From assembly GCF_040685555.1 (NCBI RefSeq), contig NZ_JBFBIK010000028.1:1-64000 (forward strand): DNA of 64,000 nucleotides, in the 5' to 3' direction. This document shows positions 45,525 to 53,559 of this stretch, one piece after another. Each line of letters opens with the position of its first letter. Position 1 is the first letter of the stretch. The stretch comes from Sphaerisporangium sp040685555 (GTDB taxonomy: Bacteria > Actinomycetota > Actinomycetes > Streptosporangiales > Streptosporangiaceae). Position numbers and translations under genes: made by a program. The notes under the pieces were generated by a model that saw only the letters and a program-made list of their open reading frames with translations, was not told the DNA's origin and did no database searches.

Positions 45525-46394
45525 CTACAGCCGTCGCCGAGGGCGCCTTTCGTCAGTGGCGGCCCGCTCGGTGCCGAGGAAGCCGAGGAGCAACTTGTTG
45601 ACCTGGTCGGGGGCGTCCAGCGGGATCCAGTGGCCGGCGTCCTCGATACGCTCGTAGCGCCACGGCCCCTTGACGTACTTGCCGGACGCCGACATGCCCT
45701 CTTCGAGCAGGGCCTTGTCCCCGGAGGACCAGATGCCGAGCGTCGGCGACAGCACCGGCGGGAACGGCCTGGCGGGCCGCAGCTCGGCCTCGGGCGACCG
45801 GTTGGCCCGGTACCAGTTCAGCCCGGCGGTCAGGGCGCCGGGCCTGGCCAGGTCGCGCAGGTAGCGGTCGTAGTCGCCGTCCCTGCCCATGATCTCCTTG
45901 AACAGCCGCCACCCGTTGCGGCGCAGCAGCTCCTCGCTGACGCCGGGGAACTGGTAGAAGAGCATGTACCAGGAGGCGGCCCGCTGCTCGATCGACGGGT
46001 TGGCGAAGACGCCCGGGTGCCCCACCGACAGCACGGCCAGGTGGTCGACCCTGCGCGGCATCAGGAAGGCGTACATCCACGCGATGGCCGCCCCCCAGTC
46101 GTGACCGACGATGTGCGGCTTGCGGATGCCGAGCTTGAGGGTCAGCGCGACGACGTCGTTGAGTATGGTCTGCATCCCGTAGGCCTCGATCTCCTGCGGT
46201 TTGCTGGAGTCGCCGAATCCCCGCAGGTCCGGCGCGATGACCCGGAAGCCGCCCTCGGCCAGCGCTGGTATCTGGTTTCTCCACAGGTAGGAGGAGTCGG
46301 GAAAGCCGTGGAGCAGGATGACGGGGTCGCCCTCGCCCTCGTCGACGTAGGCGATGTCGACGTCGTTGACCCGCGCCGTCTTCTTCTCGTTCAT
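45525..46394 (-). CDS. Epoxide hydrolase-like alpha/beta hydrolase
   Basis: 289 residues. LLHGFPDSSYLWRNQ, nucleophile Asp in GHDWGAAIAW (Asp instead of Ser marks epoxide hydrolases or dehalogenases), lid WYMLFYQFPGV and His in DAGHWIPLD. It could open an epoxide made by the FAD enzyme whose gene overlaps its start by 4 nt. Haloalkane dehalogenase is the alternative, but the lid Tyr favours epoxide hydrolase. Confidence 0.88.
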   Translation of the reverse strand: MNEKKTARVNDVDIAYVDEGEGDPVILLHGFPDSSYLWRNQIPALAEGGFRVIAPDLRGFGDSSKPQEIEAYGMQTILNDVVALTLKLGIRKPHIVGHDWGAAIAWMYAFLMPRRVDHLAVLSVGHPGVFANPSIEQRAASWYMLFYQFPGVSEELLRRNGWRLFKEIMGRDGDYDRYLRDLARPGALTAGLNWYRANRSPEAELRPARPFPPVLSPTLGIWSSGDKALLEEGMSASGKYVKGPWRYERIEDAGHWIPLDAPDQVNKLLLGFLGTERAATDERRPRRRL

Positions 46395-47632
46395 GCCGTC
46401 TCCCTGAACAGCCGCTCAGCGAAGAACTCGCTGAAGCCAAACTCGGGTACGTCCTCGGGGGCGACCATGTTGAGCAGCCCGGTCACCTGCGCGGCGAAGT
46501 TCTTCGCCATGAGCCGGCGGACCCGGCGCCGTCGCTCGACGGCGGCCTCACCGAACTCCACGTGCAGCCTGCTGATGATCGACGCGCCGAAGTCCAGGCG
46601 CTCCAGGCGGAACGCCCGCTCCTCCAGATAGGGGTCGAACGCCGCCGGCGACCAGTCGTCGCCGGCGAGAAGGATGTCGCAGACGGTCCTTGAGTCCCGC
46701 ATGGCGCACGACAGCCCGGTGCCGAGCACCGTGTCGGCGTTTCCGGCCTCGTCGCCGATCAGGACCACGCCCTCTCTCAGCGGCGGCCCTTCTGGGACGC
46801 TGGACACCGACGGCCACACCGAGAGCGGCCCGGCGGGGATGGCCTCGGTCACCGCCTTGCCCCGGTCGGGCAGGCATTCGAGCTCGAAGGCGGCGAGGAA
46901 GCGCTCCACGCCGCCGGGCCCGCGATAGCGGTGCTTGTTCACCGTGGGGAAGTTCAGGTAGAGGCGCGCCCGGCCGTACCCCTGGGGGAAGACCATGAAC
47001 ATGACGTCGCCCGAGGTGCCCATGGCCTGCACGTCGGCGGGCCACCCGTCCATGCCCTCGACCATCATGCCGCCGCCCCAGTGGTGCATGGAGTTGCGCA
47101 TCGTGATGCCGATCTGACGGCCGACGGTGCAGCCGCGCCCGGTGGCGCCGAGCACCATCCTGGCCCTGATCTCGTGCTCGCCCTCGGGGGTCTGGTAGGT
47201 CACCACCGGTTCGGCGCCCGCGGTGACGCCGATGCGGGCCGCGTCCATGACCAGCCGGGCCCCGCTCTCCACGGCCTGCGCGGCCATCAGCTCGCAGACG
47301 GCGTGGTGCGGGAACGACAGCGGCCCACCGATGCCGGGGATGAAGCGGGTCATGTCCACCGCCTCCACCTCCTCGCCGGAGACGGCCTCGTCCCAGGTCA
47401 TCCACTCGCGGATCTCCCAGCCGCCACCGGCCGAGAAGCAGTCGTAGACCCCCAGCCGCTGGGCCTCGCGGATGCCCCAGGGGGCGAGCCACTCGCCGCG
47501 CACCAGGTCCTTGTAGGTCTCCTGCTTTTCGAGCAGCACGACCGACAGCCCGCCGGCGGCCAGCCTGCAGGCCGCCGACGCGCCCGAGATGCCACCTCCG
47601 ACGATGACGACGTCGGCGTAGTCGACGGTCAT
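46391..47632 (-). CDS. FAD-dependent oxidoreductase (monooxygenase/epoxidase or geranylgeranyl-reductase-like)
   Basis: 413 residues from ATG 47632. FAD-binding VIVGGGISGASAACRLAAGG, LLEKQETYKDLVRGEWL, LGATGRGCTVGRQ and GVVLIGDEAGNADTVLGTGL. The fold is that of PHBH-type monooxygenases and related reductases. Together with the adjacent epoxide hydrolase gene, an epoxidase role on an alkene is attractive but inferred. It overlaps both neighbours by 4 nt. Confidence 0.85.
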   Translation of the reverse strand: MTVDYADVVIVGGGISGASAACRLAAGGLSVVLLEKQETYKDLVRGEWLAPWGIREAQRLGVYDCFSAGGGWEIREWMTWDEAVSGEEVEAVDMTRFIPGIGGPLSFPHHAVCELMAAQAVESGARLVMDAARIGVTAGAEPVVTYQTPEGEHEIRARMVLGATGRGCTVGRQIGITMRNSMHHWGGGMMVEGMDGWPADVQAMGTSGDVMFMVFPQGYGRARLYLNFPTVNKHRYRGPGGVERFLAAFELECLPDRGKAVTEAIPAGPLSVWPSVSSVPEGPPLREGVVLIGDEAGNADTVLGTGLSCAMRDSRTVCDILLAGDDWSPAAFDPYLEERAFRLERLDFGASIISRLHVEFGEAAVERRRRVRRLMAKNFAAQVTGLLNMVAPEDVPEFGFSEFFAERLFRETA

Positions 47633-48411
47633 GCCTCCCACCTCTCCCAGTACGTGCGTTCCTTGGCGCTGTATCGATCGGCCGGGCGGAACTCCGTGCC
47701 CACCGTGTAAGCGACCGGGATCATGCAGACCTGCGTGACCCCGGTCGGGATCCCGAGCAGCTCGCCTACCTGCCGCTCGTGGGGTACGTGCATGCAGGTG
47801 ATCGTGCTGCCGAGCCCCCGGCTGCGCAGCGCGAGCTGGAACGACCAGACGGCCGGGAAGATCGAGCCGTAGAAGATGCTCGCCCGCATCCAGCCGTGCC
47901 GCACCAGGTGCCCCGGGTCGTCGGCGTCCTTGCCGGACATCCGGTCGTCCCACGCGGCGTTGATGGCCGCGACGTCCGGCGGCCTGCCGAGGACGCACGG
48001 GATGACCAGGACGGGCACCCGCGCGATCGTCTCGACGAGCGCCTCGGCAGACTCGTAGTTCCTGCGCGCCTGGCTGTTGTTCCTGCGCCTGCCTGCGTTG
48101 GTCCACATGTCGTTCCTGTGGAACTGCCAGGACGTCAGGGTCAGCTCGGCGATCTTCTCCTTGACGGCGGGATCGCCGATCACGAGCCAGCGCCAGTTCT
48201 GGTGGTTGTTGGCGGTCGGGGCCTGGACGGCGACCTCCAGCGCCTCCTCCACGACCTCGCGGGGCACCGGCCGGTCGAGGTCGAGCCGGCGCCGCACGGA
48301 CCGGGTGGTGGTGAGCAGCCGGTCGGTCTCCGTCACGTCGAAGGGGGTGCCGGTCATGAGGCTTCCCGCGCCTGCCCCGTGACCACCGGCGGCCTCGCTC
48401 GGTCCGGTCAT
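47629..48411 (-). CDS. Nitroreductase-family flavoprotein
   Basis: 260 residues from ATG 48411. TTTRSVRRRLDLDRPVPREV followed by APTANNHQNWRWLVIGD is the N-terminal FMN-binding signature; GLGSTITCMHVPHERQVGEL and GIPTGVTQVCMIPVAY form the C-terminal part. Members reduce nitro or enone groups or act as dehydrogenases. It lies between the fused ketosynthase gene and the FAD enzyme with 4-nt overlaps, so it likely acts on the polyene intermediate or product. Confidence 0.88.
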   Translation of the reverse strand: MTGPSEAAGGHGAGAGSLMTGTPFDVTETDRLLTTTRSVRRRLDLDRPVPREVVEEALEVAVQAPTANNHQNWRWLVIGDPAVKEKIAELTLTSWQFHRNDMWTNAGRRRNNSQARRNYESAEALVETIARVPVLVIPCVLGRPPDVAAINAAWDDRMSGKDADDPGHLVRHGWMRASIFYGSIFPAVWSFQLALRSRGLGSTITCMHVPHERQVGELLGIPTGVTQVCMIPVAYTVGTEFRPADRYSAKERTYWERWEA

Positions 48412-50675
48412 GGCGCCCCCAGCAGGACGGCGCCCCGGACGGATTCGGGTGCTGAGGTGAGCACGAGCGCCTGGCCGACCGGGTCGGGCAGGTTGGGCTT
48501 GGTGACGTAGGAGTCGAGGTCGCCCACGTGCGGGGACGCGAGGCCGGTGAGGGCGGGCGCGATCCCGTCGCGGATCGCCAGTGCCGCCAGGGCGATGTTC
48601 ATCGCCCCGGTCGCGGCCTGGCAGTCGCCGGTGGCCCCGGCAGAGGTGGTGAGCACGGCGCCCGGCGCGGCCTCCAGCACCGCGGCGGCCTCCTCGGCGT
48701 CGTGCGAGCCGCCGGTGCCCGCGCCGACCACCAGGTCGGGACGGGCCTGCGGGAGGCGGGTGAGACCGCGCGCGATGGGCTCGCGCCCGTCGTCCCCGCC
48801 GGCGCCGGCGTGGCTGGTGCCGAGGACGCGGGCGTAGGGCCGCCCGCCGCGCCCCGCGCAGTGCTCCGCCGACTCCACCACGAATGCGACCGACGCCGAC
48901 CCGGGCACCGTGCCGGTGGGCCAGCTGTCGTACGGGGAGACCGCGGCGTCCTTCGGGACGGCCGCGACCGTCTCGTCGGCCGCGACCACGAGCACCACGT
49001 CCGCCTTGCCCGCCCTGATCATCTCGAGTGCGCAGTCCAGGGCGATCGAGGCCGACGCCCCGCCGTTGCAGATCGTGGTGGTCGGCCCGCGCAGGCCCAG
49101 GGTCTGGCAGACCGCGCCGCCCGTGGCGTTCAGCACGACGTTGGAGAAGCTGAGCACGGCCGGCTTGTTCGGGTCGGCCGCGATGCTGTCGTCGAAGCCG
49201 CCCGTGCTCTCGGCCGACCCGGCGCCGGTCGCGAACACCAGCCCGACGTTGTCCAGGTCCTTCCTCGGCAGCTTGAGCTCCGCGTCCTCCCAGGCGAGCC
49301 GGGACGCGGCGATCGCCATGCGGGACAGGTTGTTCATGTGCCGCCACAGCGAGCGCGGCGCGAACGTCCTGCCGTCCAGGGAGGGAGACCGCCCGAGGGC
49401 CTGGCGGCCGGCGACGACCGCCTCGGTCACCTCGCCGATGCCGACGCCGAGGCCGCTGACAGGCCCGAGGCCGGTGATCACGGCCTCGCGCCGCGGCAGC
49501 TCGTCGTGGCCCCGCTCGCCCCGAGGCGTCGTGAGCACGAGCGAGACGTTGTTGCCGCCGAACGCGTAGTTGTTGGACACGACGGTGTCGATGGCCATCT
49601 CCCTGGCCACGTTGGGCACGAAGTCGAGGTCACCGGGCACGGCGTCGTCGGCGAAGCCGATGGTGGGCGGCGCGGTGCCGTGCCGCAGCGCCAGCACGCT
49701 GGCGACCGCCTCCACCGCGCCCGCGGCGCCCAGGGTGTGCCCGACGAACGACTTGATGCTGCTCGTGGGCACCTGCCCCGCCCGCTCGCCGAACACCACC
49801 CGCATGACCTTGGCTTCCATCGTGTCGTTGGCCGGGGTTCCGGTGCCGTGACCGCTGACGTAGCCGACGTCGTCCGGGGTCAGCCCGGCGTCGGCGAGCG
49901 CGCGCCGCATGGCGCTCGCCCCGCCCCGCCCGGTGGGGTCCGGCGCGGTCGCGTGGTAGGCGTCCGCGGACAGCCCGTACCCCGCGACCTCGGCCAGCGG
50001 CGTGGCACCCCTGGCGAGCGCCCGGTCCAGCGGCTCCAGCAGCAGGAACGCCGCCCCCTCGCCGAGGTTGAGCCCGTCGGAGTGGCTGTACGGGCGGCAG
50101 GGGCCGGTGCTGAGGGCCTTCAGCCCGGCGAACCCCGCGTAGGTTCCGAAGAGCAGCGGGTCCACCCCGCCCGCGAGGACCACGTCGGCCTCGCCGGTGA
50201 GGATCTTGTCCTTGGCGAGGCCGACGGCGTTGCCGCCGGCCGCGCACGCGGTCGACACCAGAATGCGTGGCCCACGCATGCCCAGCCGCCCGGCGACCAC
50301 GTCCTCGGTGCGGTGCATGGGCTGGTAGCGCCCCGCCGCGTCGGGGGTCGCCTGGCACTTGCCGAGAATGATCCCGAACCGGTCGGGGTCGAGGTCGTCG
50401 TCCGTCAGCCCCGCCTGCTCGACCGCCTGGCGAGCCGCGATGAGGGCGAGCCGGGCGGTGCGGTCCAGGGCGGCGTCGGAGTCCGGCAGCTGCCCGGAGA
50501 TCCACTCGTCGGGAACCTGGCCCGCGTGCCGTGCCTCGAACACCGCGAAGGTCTCGTCCTCGACCGGGGTGAGGCCACCCTGGCCGGACATGAGCCGCTG
50601 CCAGAACTCCGCGGGATCGCGGCCGATGGCACAGATGACTCCCAGGCCGGTGACGACGACGGGCCGCAGCGCCAT
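48408..50675 (-). CDS. Fused ketosynthase pair (KS-alpha plus chain-length-factor-like KS) of a type II PKS
   Basis: 755 residues. First half (about 1-385): complete FabF-like KS with the Cys in STACAAGGNAVG, His in SGHGTGTPANDTME, and SIKSFVGHTLGAAG. Second half (about 400-755): a second KS fold in which the Cys is kept (TICNGGASASIALD) but both His are gone: HGTGT reads GAGTGGS and the GHxxGAAG position reads GDCQAATG. That fits a chain-length factor covalently joined to its partner. With FabG, FabZ, ACP and transferase in one operon and no enoyl reductase, a highly reducing type II system making a polyene is inferred. The start is 31 nt after the GcvT-like stop. Confidence 0.92.
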   Translation of the reverse strand: MALRPVVVTGLGVICAIGRDPAEFWQRLMSGQGGLTPVEDETFAVFEARHAGQVPDEWISGQLPDSDAALDRTARLALIAARQAVEQAGLTDDDLDPDRFGIILGKCQATPDAAGRYQPMHRTEDVVAGRLGMRGPRILVSTACAAGGNAVGLAKDKILTGEADVVLAGGVDPLLFGTYAGFAGLKALSTGPCRPYSHSDGLNLGEGAAFLLLEPLDRALARGATPLAEVAGYGLSADAYHATAPDPTGRGGASAMRRALADAGLTPDDVGYVSGHGTGTPANDTMEAKVMRVVFGERAGQVPTSSIKSFVGHTLGAAGAVEAVASVLALRHGTAPPTIGFADDAVPGDLDFVPNVAREMAIDTVVSNNYAFGGNNVSLVLTTPRGERGHDELPRREAVITGLGPVSGLGVGIGEVTEAVVAGRQALGRSPSLDGRTFAPRSLWRHMNNLSRMAIAASRLAWEDAELKLPRKDLDNVGLVFATGAGSAESTGGFDDSIAADPNKPAVLSFSNVVLNATGGAVCQTLGLRGPTTTICNGGASASIALDCALEMIRAGKADVVLVVAADETVAAVPKDAAVSPYDSWPTGTVPGSASVAFVVESAEHCAGRGGRPYARVLGTSHAGAGGDDGREPIARGLTRLPQARPDLVVGAGTGGSHDAEEAAAVLEAAPGAVLTTSAGATGDCQAATGAMNIALAALAIRDGIAPALTGLASPHVGDLDSYVTKPNLPDPVGQALVLTSAPESVRGAVLLGAP

Positions 50676-50706
50676 GCTTGTCTCCTCATCAGACGATCGA
50701 CGCGGA

Positions 50707-51771
50707 TCAGATGATCGGGATGCTCCAGCTCTTGGGAACGATGTAGGGGCTGGTCAGCGTGGTGACCTCGGCGTCGTCCACGGTGAACTCCAGTCCCGCG
50801 GCGGCGAGGTCGGCGTCGACCCGCGCGAGGCCGAGCGTCGTGCCGAGGCCGACGCTGTGCACCGCGTGCACCACCTCGCCGACGTCCTGCCCGCCGGCCA
50901 GCACCCTGGCTCCCGGCGCGGGGACGGACGCCCCGCCGCTGAAGCCGACGGTGCGGCGTCCCTGGCCGGACTCCAGCGCCTTGAGCACCGCGTCCTTGCC
51001 GATGAACTCGTCCTTGGTGACGTCGACGAGCCAGTTGGCGCCGATCTCGATCACCGAGGTCCCGTCGGTGGCCTCGTGGCGCGGTATCGGCTGGCGGACC
51101 TCCAGCATCGCCAGCTCCAGGGCCTCCTGCCCCGCCGCCCCGGCGTGCTCGACCGCCTGCGCCCACAGCTCGGGGGCCGCCTCGCGCGGCACGATCATCT
51201 GGTAGCCGTACTCGCCGGTGAAACCGGTCCGCGCGAAGATGATCTCGGTGTCGCCCCAGTTCGTGTCCACGACCGACTCGAACGGCAGCGAGGCCAGCTC
51301 GCCGTCGATCAGCCGGCCGACCACGCCCCAGGCGTAGGGGCCCTCCAGGCCGAGGACCGTCAGCTCCTCCGAGCGGTCGGTGATCTCGACGCCCTCGTCG
51401 TTGTGCTCCCTCAGGTGCGCGAGGAGGCGCGTGCCGGCGCCGCAGGAGCTCTCCAGCAGCATGCCGTTCTCCCGGCCGAAGGCCAGCACCTGGTCGACGA
51501 CCTGGCCGGACTCATCCAGGACGAGGCTCATCATGCAGCGCTCTGAGGTGAGGTACTCGACGTCGCGGGCGATCACCCGCTGCGCGAAGTCGACGGCGCC
51601 GTCACCGGTGACCTCGATGAGGCTGTGGCCGCTCAGGTCGAGCACGGCGGCGCGCTCCCTCAGCACCTTGTACTCGTCGGAGACCGCGGAGAAGCGCAGC
51701 GGGACGGACGCGTCGCCCACCTGACCGTAAACGGTGTCCTCCGGATGCAGGTTCGCGAGGACGGTAGCCAT
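50707..51771 (-). CDS. GcvT-like (aminomethyltransferase/folate-binding) protein
   Basis: 354 residues. T-protein features: AAVLDLSGHSLIEVTG, LDESGQVVDQVLAF (with the Asp corresponding to the catalytic one), LEGPYAWGVV, FARTGFTGEYGYQMIV, and the C-terminal TVGFSGGASVPAPGARVLAG, VHSVGLGTTLGLARV barrel. The family transfers or removes one-carbon groups with tetrahydrofolate. No GcvP or GcvH is near, so it is not a glycine cleavage gene. It sits between the fused ketosynthase and FabZ-like genes. Demethylation or hydroxymethyl/methylene transfer on an intermediate is possible; this is inference. Confidence 0.88.
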   Translation of the reverse strand: MATVLANLHPEDTVYGQVGDASVPLRFSAVSDEYKVLRERAAVLDLSGHSLIEVTGDGAVDFAQRVIARDVEYLTSERCMMSLVLDESGQVVDQVLAFGRENGMLLESSCGAGTRLLAHLREHNDEGVEITDRSEELTVLGLEGPYAWGVVGRLIDGELASLPFESVVDTNWGDTEIIFARTGFTGEYGYQMIVPREAAPELWAQAVEHAGAAGQEALELAMLEVRQPIPRHEATDGTSVIEIGANWLVDVTKDEFIGKDAVLKALESGQGRRTVGFSGGASVPAPGARVLAGGQDVGEVVHAVHSVGLGTTLGLARVDADLAAAGLEFTVDDAEVTTLTSPYIVPKSWSIPII

Positions 51772-51774
51772 GGT

Positions 51775-52323
51775 TCACACCTTTCGTACGGAGACGTTGC
51801 CGGCCGGGTCGGCGATCGTGAGGTTTCCTTCGGCGGCGACGTGGCCATCCACCCGCGCCGACACCCGGTACTCGGCGAAGCCTCCGCCGCCCCCGGTGCG
51901 CTCGGCGGACAGGACGAGCTGGTCGCCCGGGACGACAGGCCGGCGGAACCGCATCGACCTGACCCCCGCCAGGTAGCTGATCCTGCTCGCACCCGCGAGG
52001 GCGAAGACCACCCCGGCGAGCTGGGCCATCGCCTCGACGATGACCACGCCGGGCAGCACGGCCTCGCTCGGGAAGTGGCCCTGGAACCACAGCTCGGTCC
52101 CGGCGACGTTCTTGGTGGCCGTGCCCTTCACGCCCGGCTCCACCCTGCCCACGCGGTCGAGCAGGAGCATCGGCCAGCGGTGCGGGAGCACCTCGCGGAT
52201 CTGGTCGTTCGTCAGCCCCGAGATGACGGGCGCCACAGTGTCGGCCACCGCGCCGGCCAGCGTGGCGGCCGTGGTGCCCGCCGAGGGGTCGGCCGCGACC
52301 TCGGCCGCCACGTCGAGCGTCAT
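51775..52323 (-). CDS. 3-hydroxyacyl-ACP dehydratase (FabZ-like hotdog)
   Basis: 182 residues. Catalytic His in LPHRWPMLLLDRV, then GHFPSEAVLPGVVIVEAMAQ with the catalytic Glu, and FRRPVVPGDQLVL. N-terminal 35 residues are an Ala-rich extension not needed for the fold. It dehydrates beta-hydroxyacyl-ACP during each reducing cycle. Overlaps the ACP gene by 4 nt and ends 3 nt before the GcvT-like gene. Confidence 0.93.
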   Translation of the reverse strand: MTLDVAAEVAADPSAGTTAATLAGAVADTVAPVISGLTNDQIREVLPHRWPMLLLDRVGRVEPGVKGTATKNVAGTELWFQGHFPSEAVLPGVVIVEAMAQLAGVVFALAGASRISYLAGVRSMRFRRPVVPGDQLVLSAERTGGGGGFAEYRVSARVDGHVAAEGNLTIADPAGNVSVRKV

Positions 52324-52610
52324 GCCGATGCCCGTAACGCGGGGTTGACCTCGTCCGCGAGCCGGGACACCGAGCCGAAGACGGCCATCTCGCTGTCGTA
52401 GAGCGCCACGCCGAACTCCGCCTCGATGGCGACGTAGAGCTCCAGGACATCGAGGCTGTCCAGTTCGAGCCCGCGCCCGAAGAGCGGTTGGTCATCGGTG
52501 ATCCACTCAGGCTGGATCTCCAGGTCGAGCCGGGACACGATCATCTTCTTGATCTGGGTGCAGGTCTGCTGACGCTCGGCGGCCTTCGCACGGAGCTCAT
52601 CGATGGTCAT
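52320..52610 (-). CDS. Acyl carrier protein of the type II PKS
   Basis: 96 residues. Phosphopantetheine Ser in GLELDSLDVLELYVAIEAEF. Start ATG 52610 follows GAGGA-type Shine-Dalgarno sequence in the 63-nt gap after the FabG-like gene. The only ACP inside the long operon, hence the carrier for the fused ketosynthase. Confidence 0.93.
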   Translation of the reverse strand: MTIDELRAKAAERQQTCTQIKKMIVSRLDLEIQPEWITDDQPLFGRGLELDSLDVLELYVAIEAEFGVALYDSEMAVFGSVSRLADEVNPALRASA

Positions 52611-52673
52611 CTATCCTCCTTGGGCATCGGGGCGGGCTTGTGGTTCTGGTCCGGCTCAGGGTGCGGGAACGGC

Positions 52674-53423
52674 TCACGAGAGGCCGCCGCCGTGGGCGAC
52701 CACCACCGCGCCGGATATGTACGACGCCTTGTCCGAGGCGAGGAAGCTCACGATCGACGCGATCTCCTCGGGCCGCCCGATGCGGCCCAGCCGGATGCGC
52801 GACTCGTACTGCTTCCTGAGCTCGGTGGGCACCTTGCGCGTCATGTCGGTGGAGACGAAGCCGGGCGCCACGACGTTGGCGCGCACCCCGTGCGGGGCGG
52901 CCTCGTTCGACAGCGCCCTGGTGAAGGCGATGATCGCGCCCTTCGACGCCACGTAGTTCGTCTGGCCGGGGAAGCCGCCGTCGAGCCCGCTGCTCGAAGA
53001 GATCGTCACGATCGCCCCGCTGCGCTGGTGTTGCATCAGCCGCAGGCCTTCCCGGCAGCTCAGGAACGTGCCGGTGACGTTGATGTCCATCGGCTGGCGG
53101 AACTGGTCGAGGTTCATGGCGATGAGGTAGCGGTCGAGGGTGACGCCGGCGTTGGTCACCAGCACGTCCAGCCGGCCGTGGTCGGAGCGCACTCCCCGGA
53201 ACATCCGCCGCACGGCGTCCTCGTCGGTGACGTCCGCCTGTACGGCCGTGGCGCCGCCGCCCTCGCTCTCGATCTGGGCCACGACGTCCTTGGCGTCCTG
53301 CTCGGACCGGCCGTAGTTGACTATGACGTGAGCGCCCTCCCTGGCCAGGTCGAGCGCGACGGCCCGGCCGATGCCGCGCGACCCGCCCGTCACCAGGGCC
53401 ACGGAGCCTTCGGCAAAGAGCAT
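52674..53423 (-). CDS. 3-oxoacyl-ACP reductase (FabG-like SDR)
   Basis: 249 residues from ATG 53423, chosen over ATG 53426 because GGAGG then stands 5 nt away instead of 2. TGGSRGIG nucleotide site, NAGVT, catalytic Ser in TISSSSGLDG and YxxxK in YVASKGAII. NADPH-dependent ketoreduction of the growing chain. First gene of the minus-strand operon and therefore next to its promoter, which is shared with the divergent FAD monooxygenase gene. Confidence 0.92.
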   Translation of the reverse strand: MLFAEGSVALVTGGSRGIGRAVALDLAREGAHVIVNYGRSEQDAKDVVAQIESEGGGATAVQADVTDEDAVRRMFRGVRSDHGRLDVLVTNAGVTLDRYLIAMNLDQFRQPMDINVTGTFLSCREGLRLMQHQRSGAIVTISSSSGLDGGFPGQTNYVASKGAIIAFTRALSNEAAPHGVRANVVAPGFVSTDMTRKVPTELRKQYESRIRLGRIGRPEEIASIVSFLASDKASYISGAVVVAHGGGLS

Positions 53424-53512
53424 CATCGCCTCCAGGGGTTTGCCCGCGAATCAAACAATTGGGGATCTGCTCGAAAAGCTACTAGGGCGAGATATCACGC
53501 CTGCATCATGGA

Positions 53513-53538
53513 GTTATCTCTGCATTGACTGAGATAAC
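53513..53538. promoter_or_regulatory. Candidate operator: perfect 8-bp inverted repeat between divergent units
   Basis: GTTATCTC, 10-nt spacer, GAGATAAC at 53513-53520 and 53531-53538. A further GAGATA copy is at 53489-53494. It lies between the FabG-led operon and the FAD monooxygenase gene, 22 nt before the ATG of the latter. Symmetry and position suit a dimeric repressor (TetR- or GntR-like) controlling both units. No matching repressor gene is in the immediate vicinity. Confidence 0.55.
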
Positions 53539-53559
53539 GGCATATATCACCCTGACACC

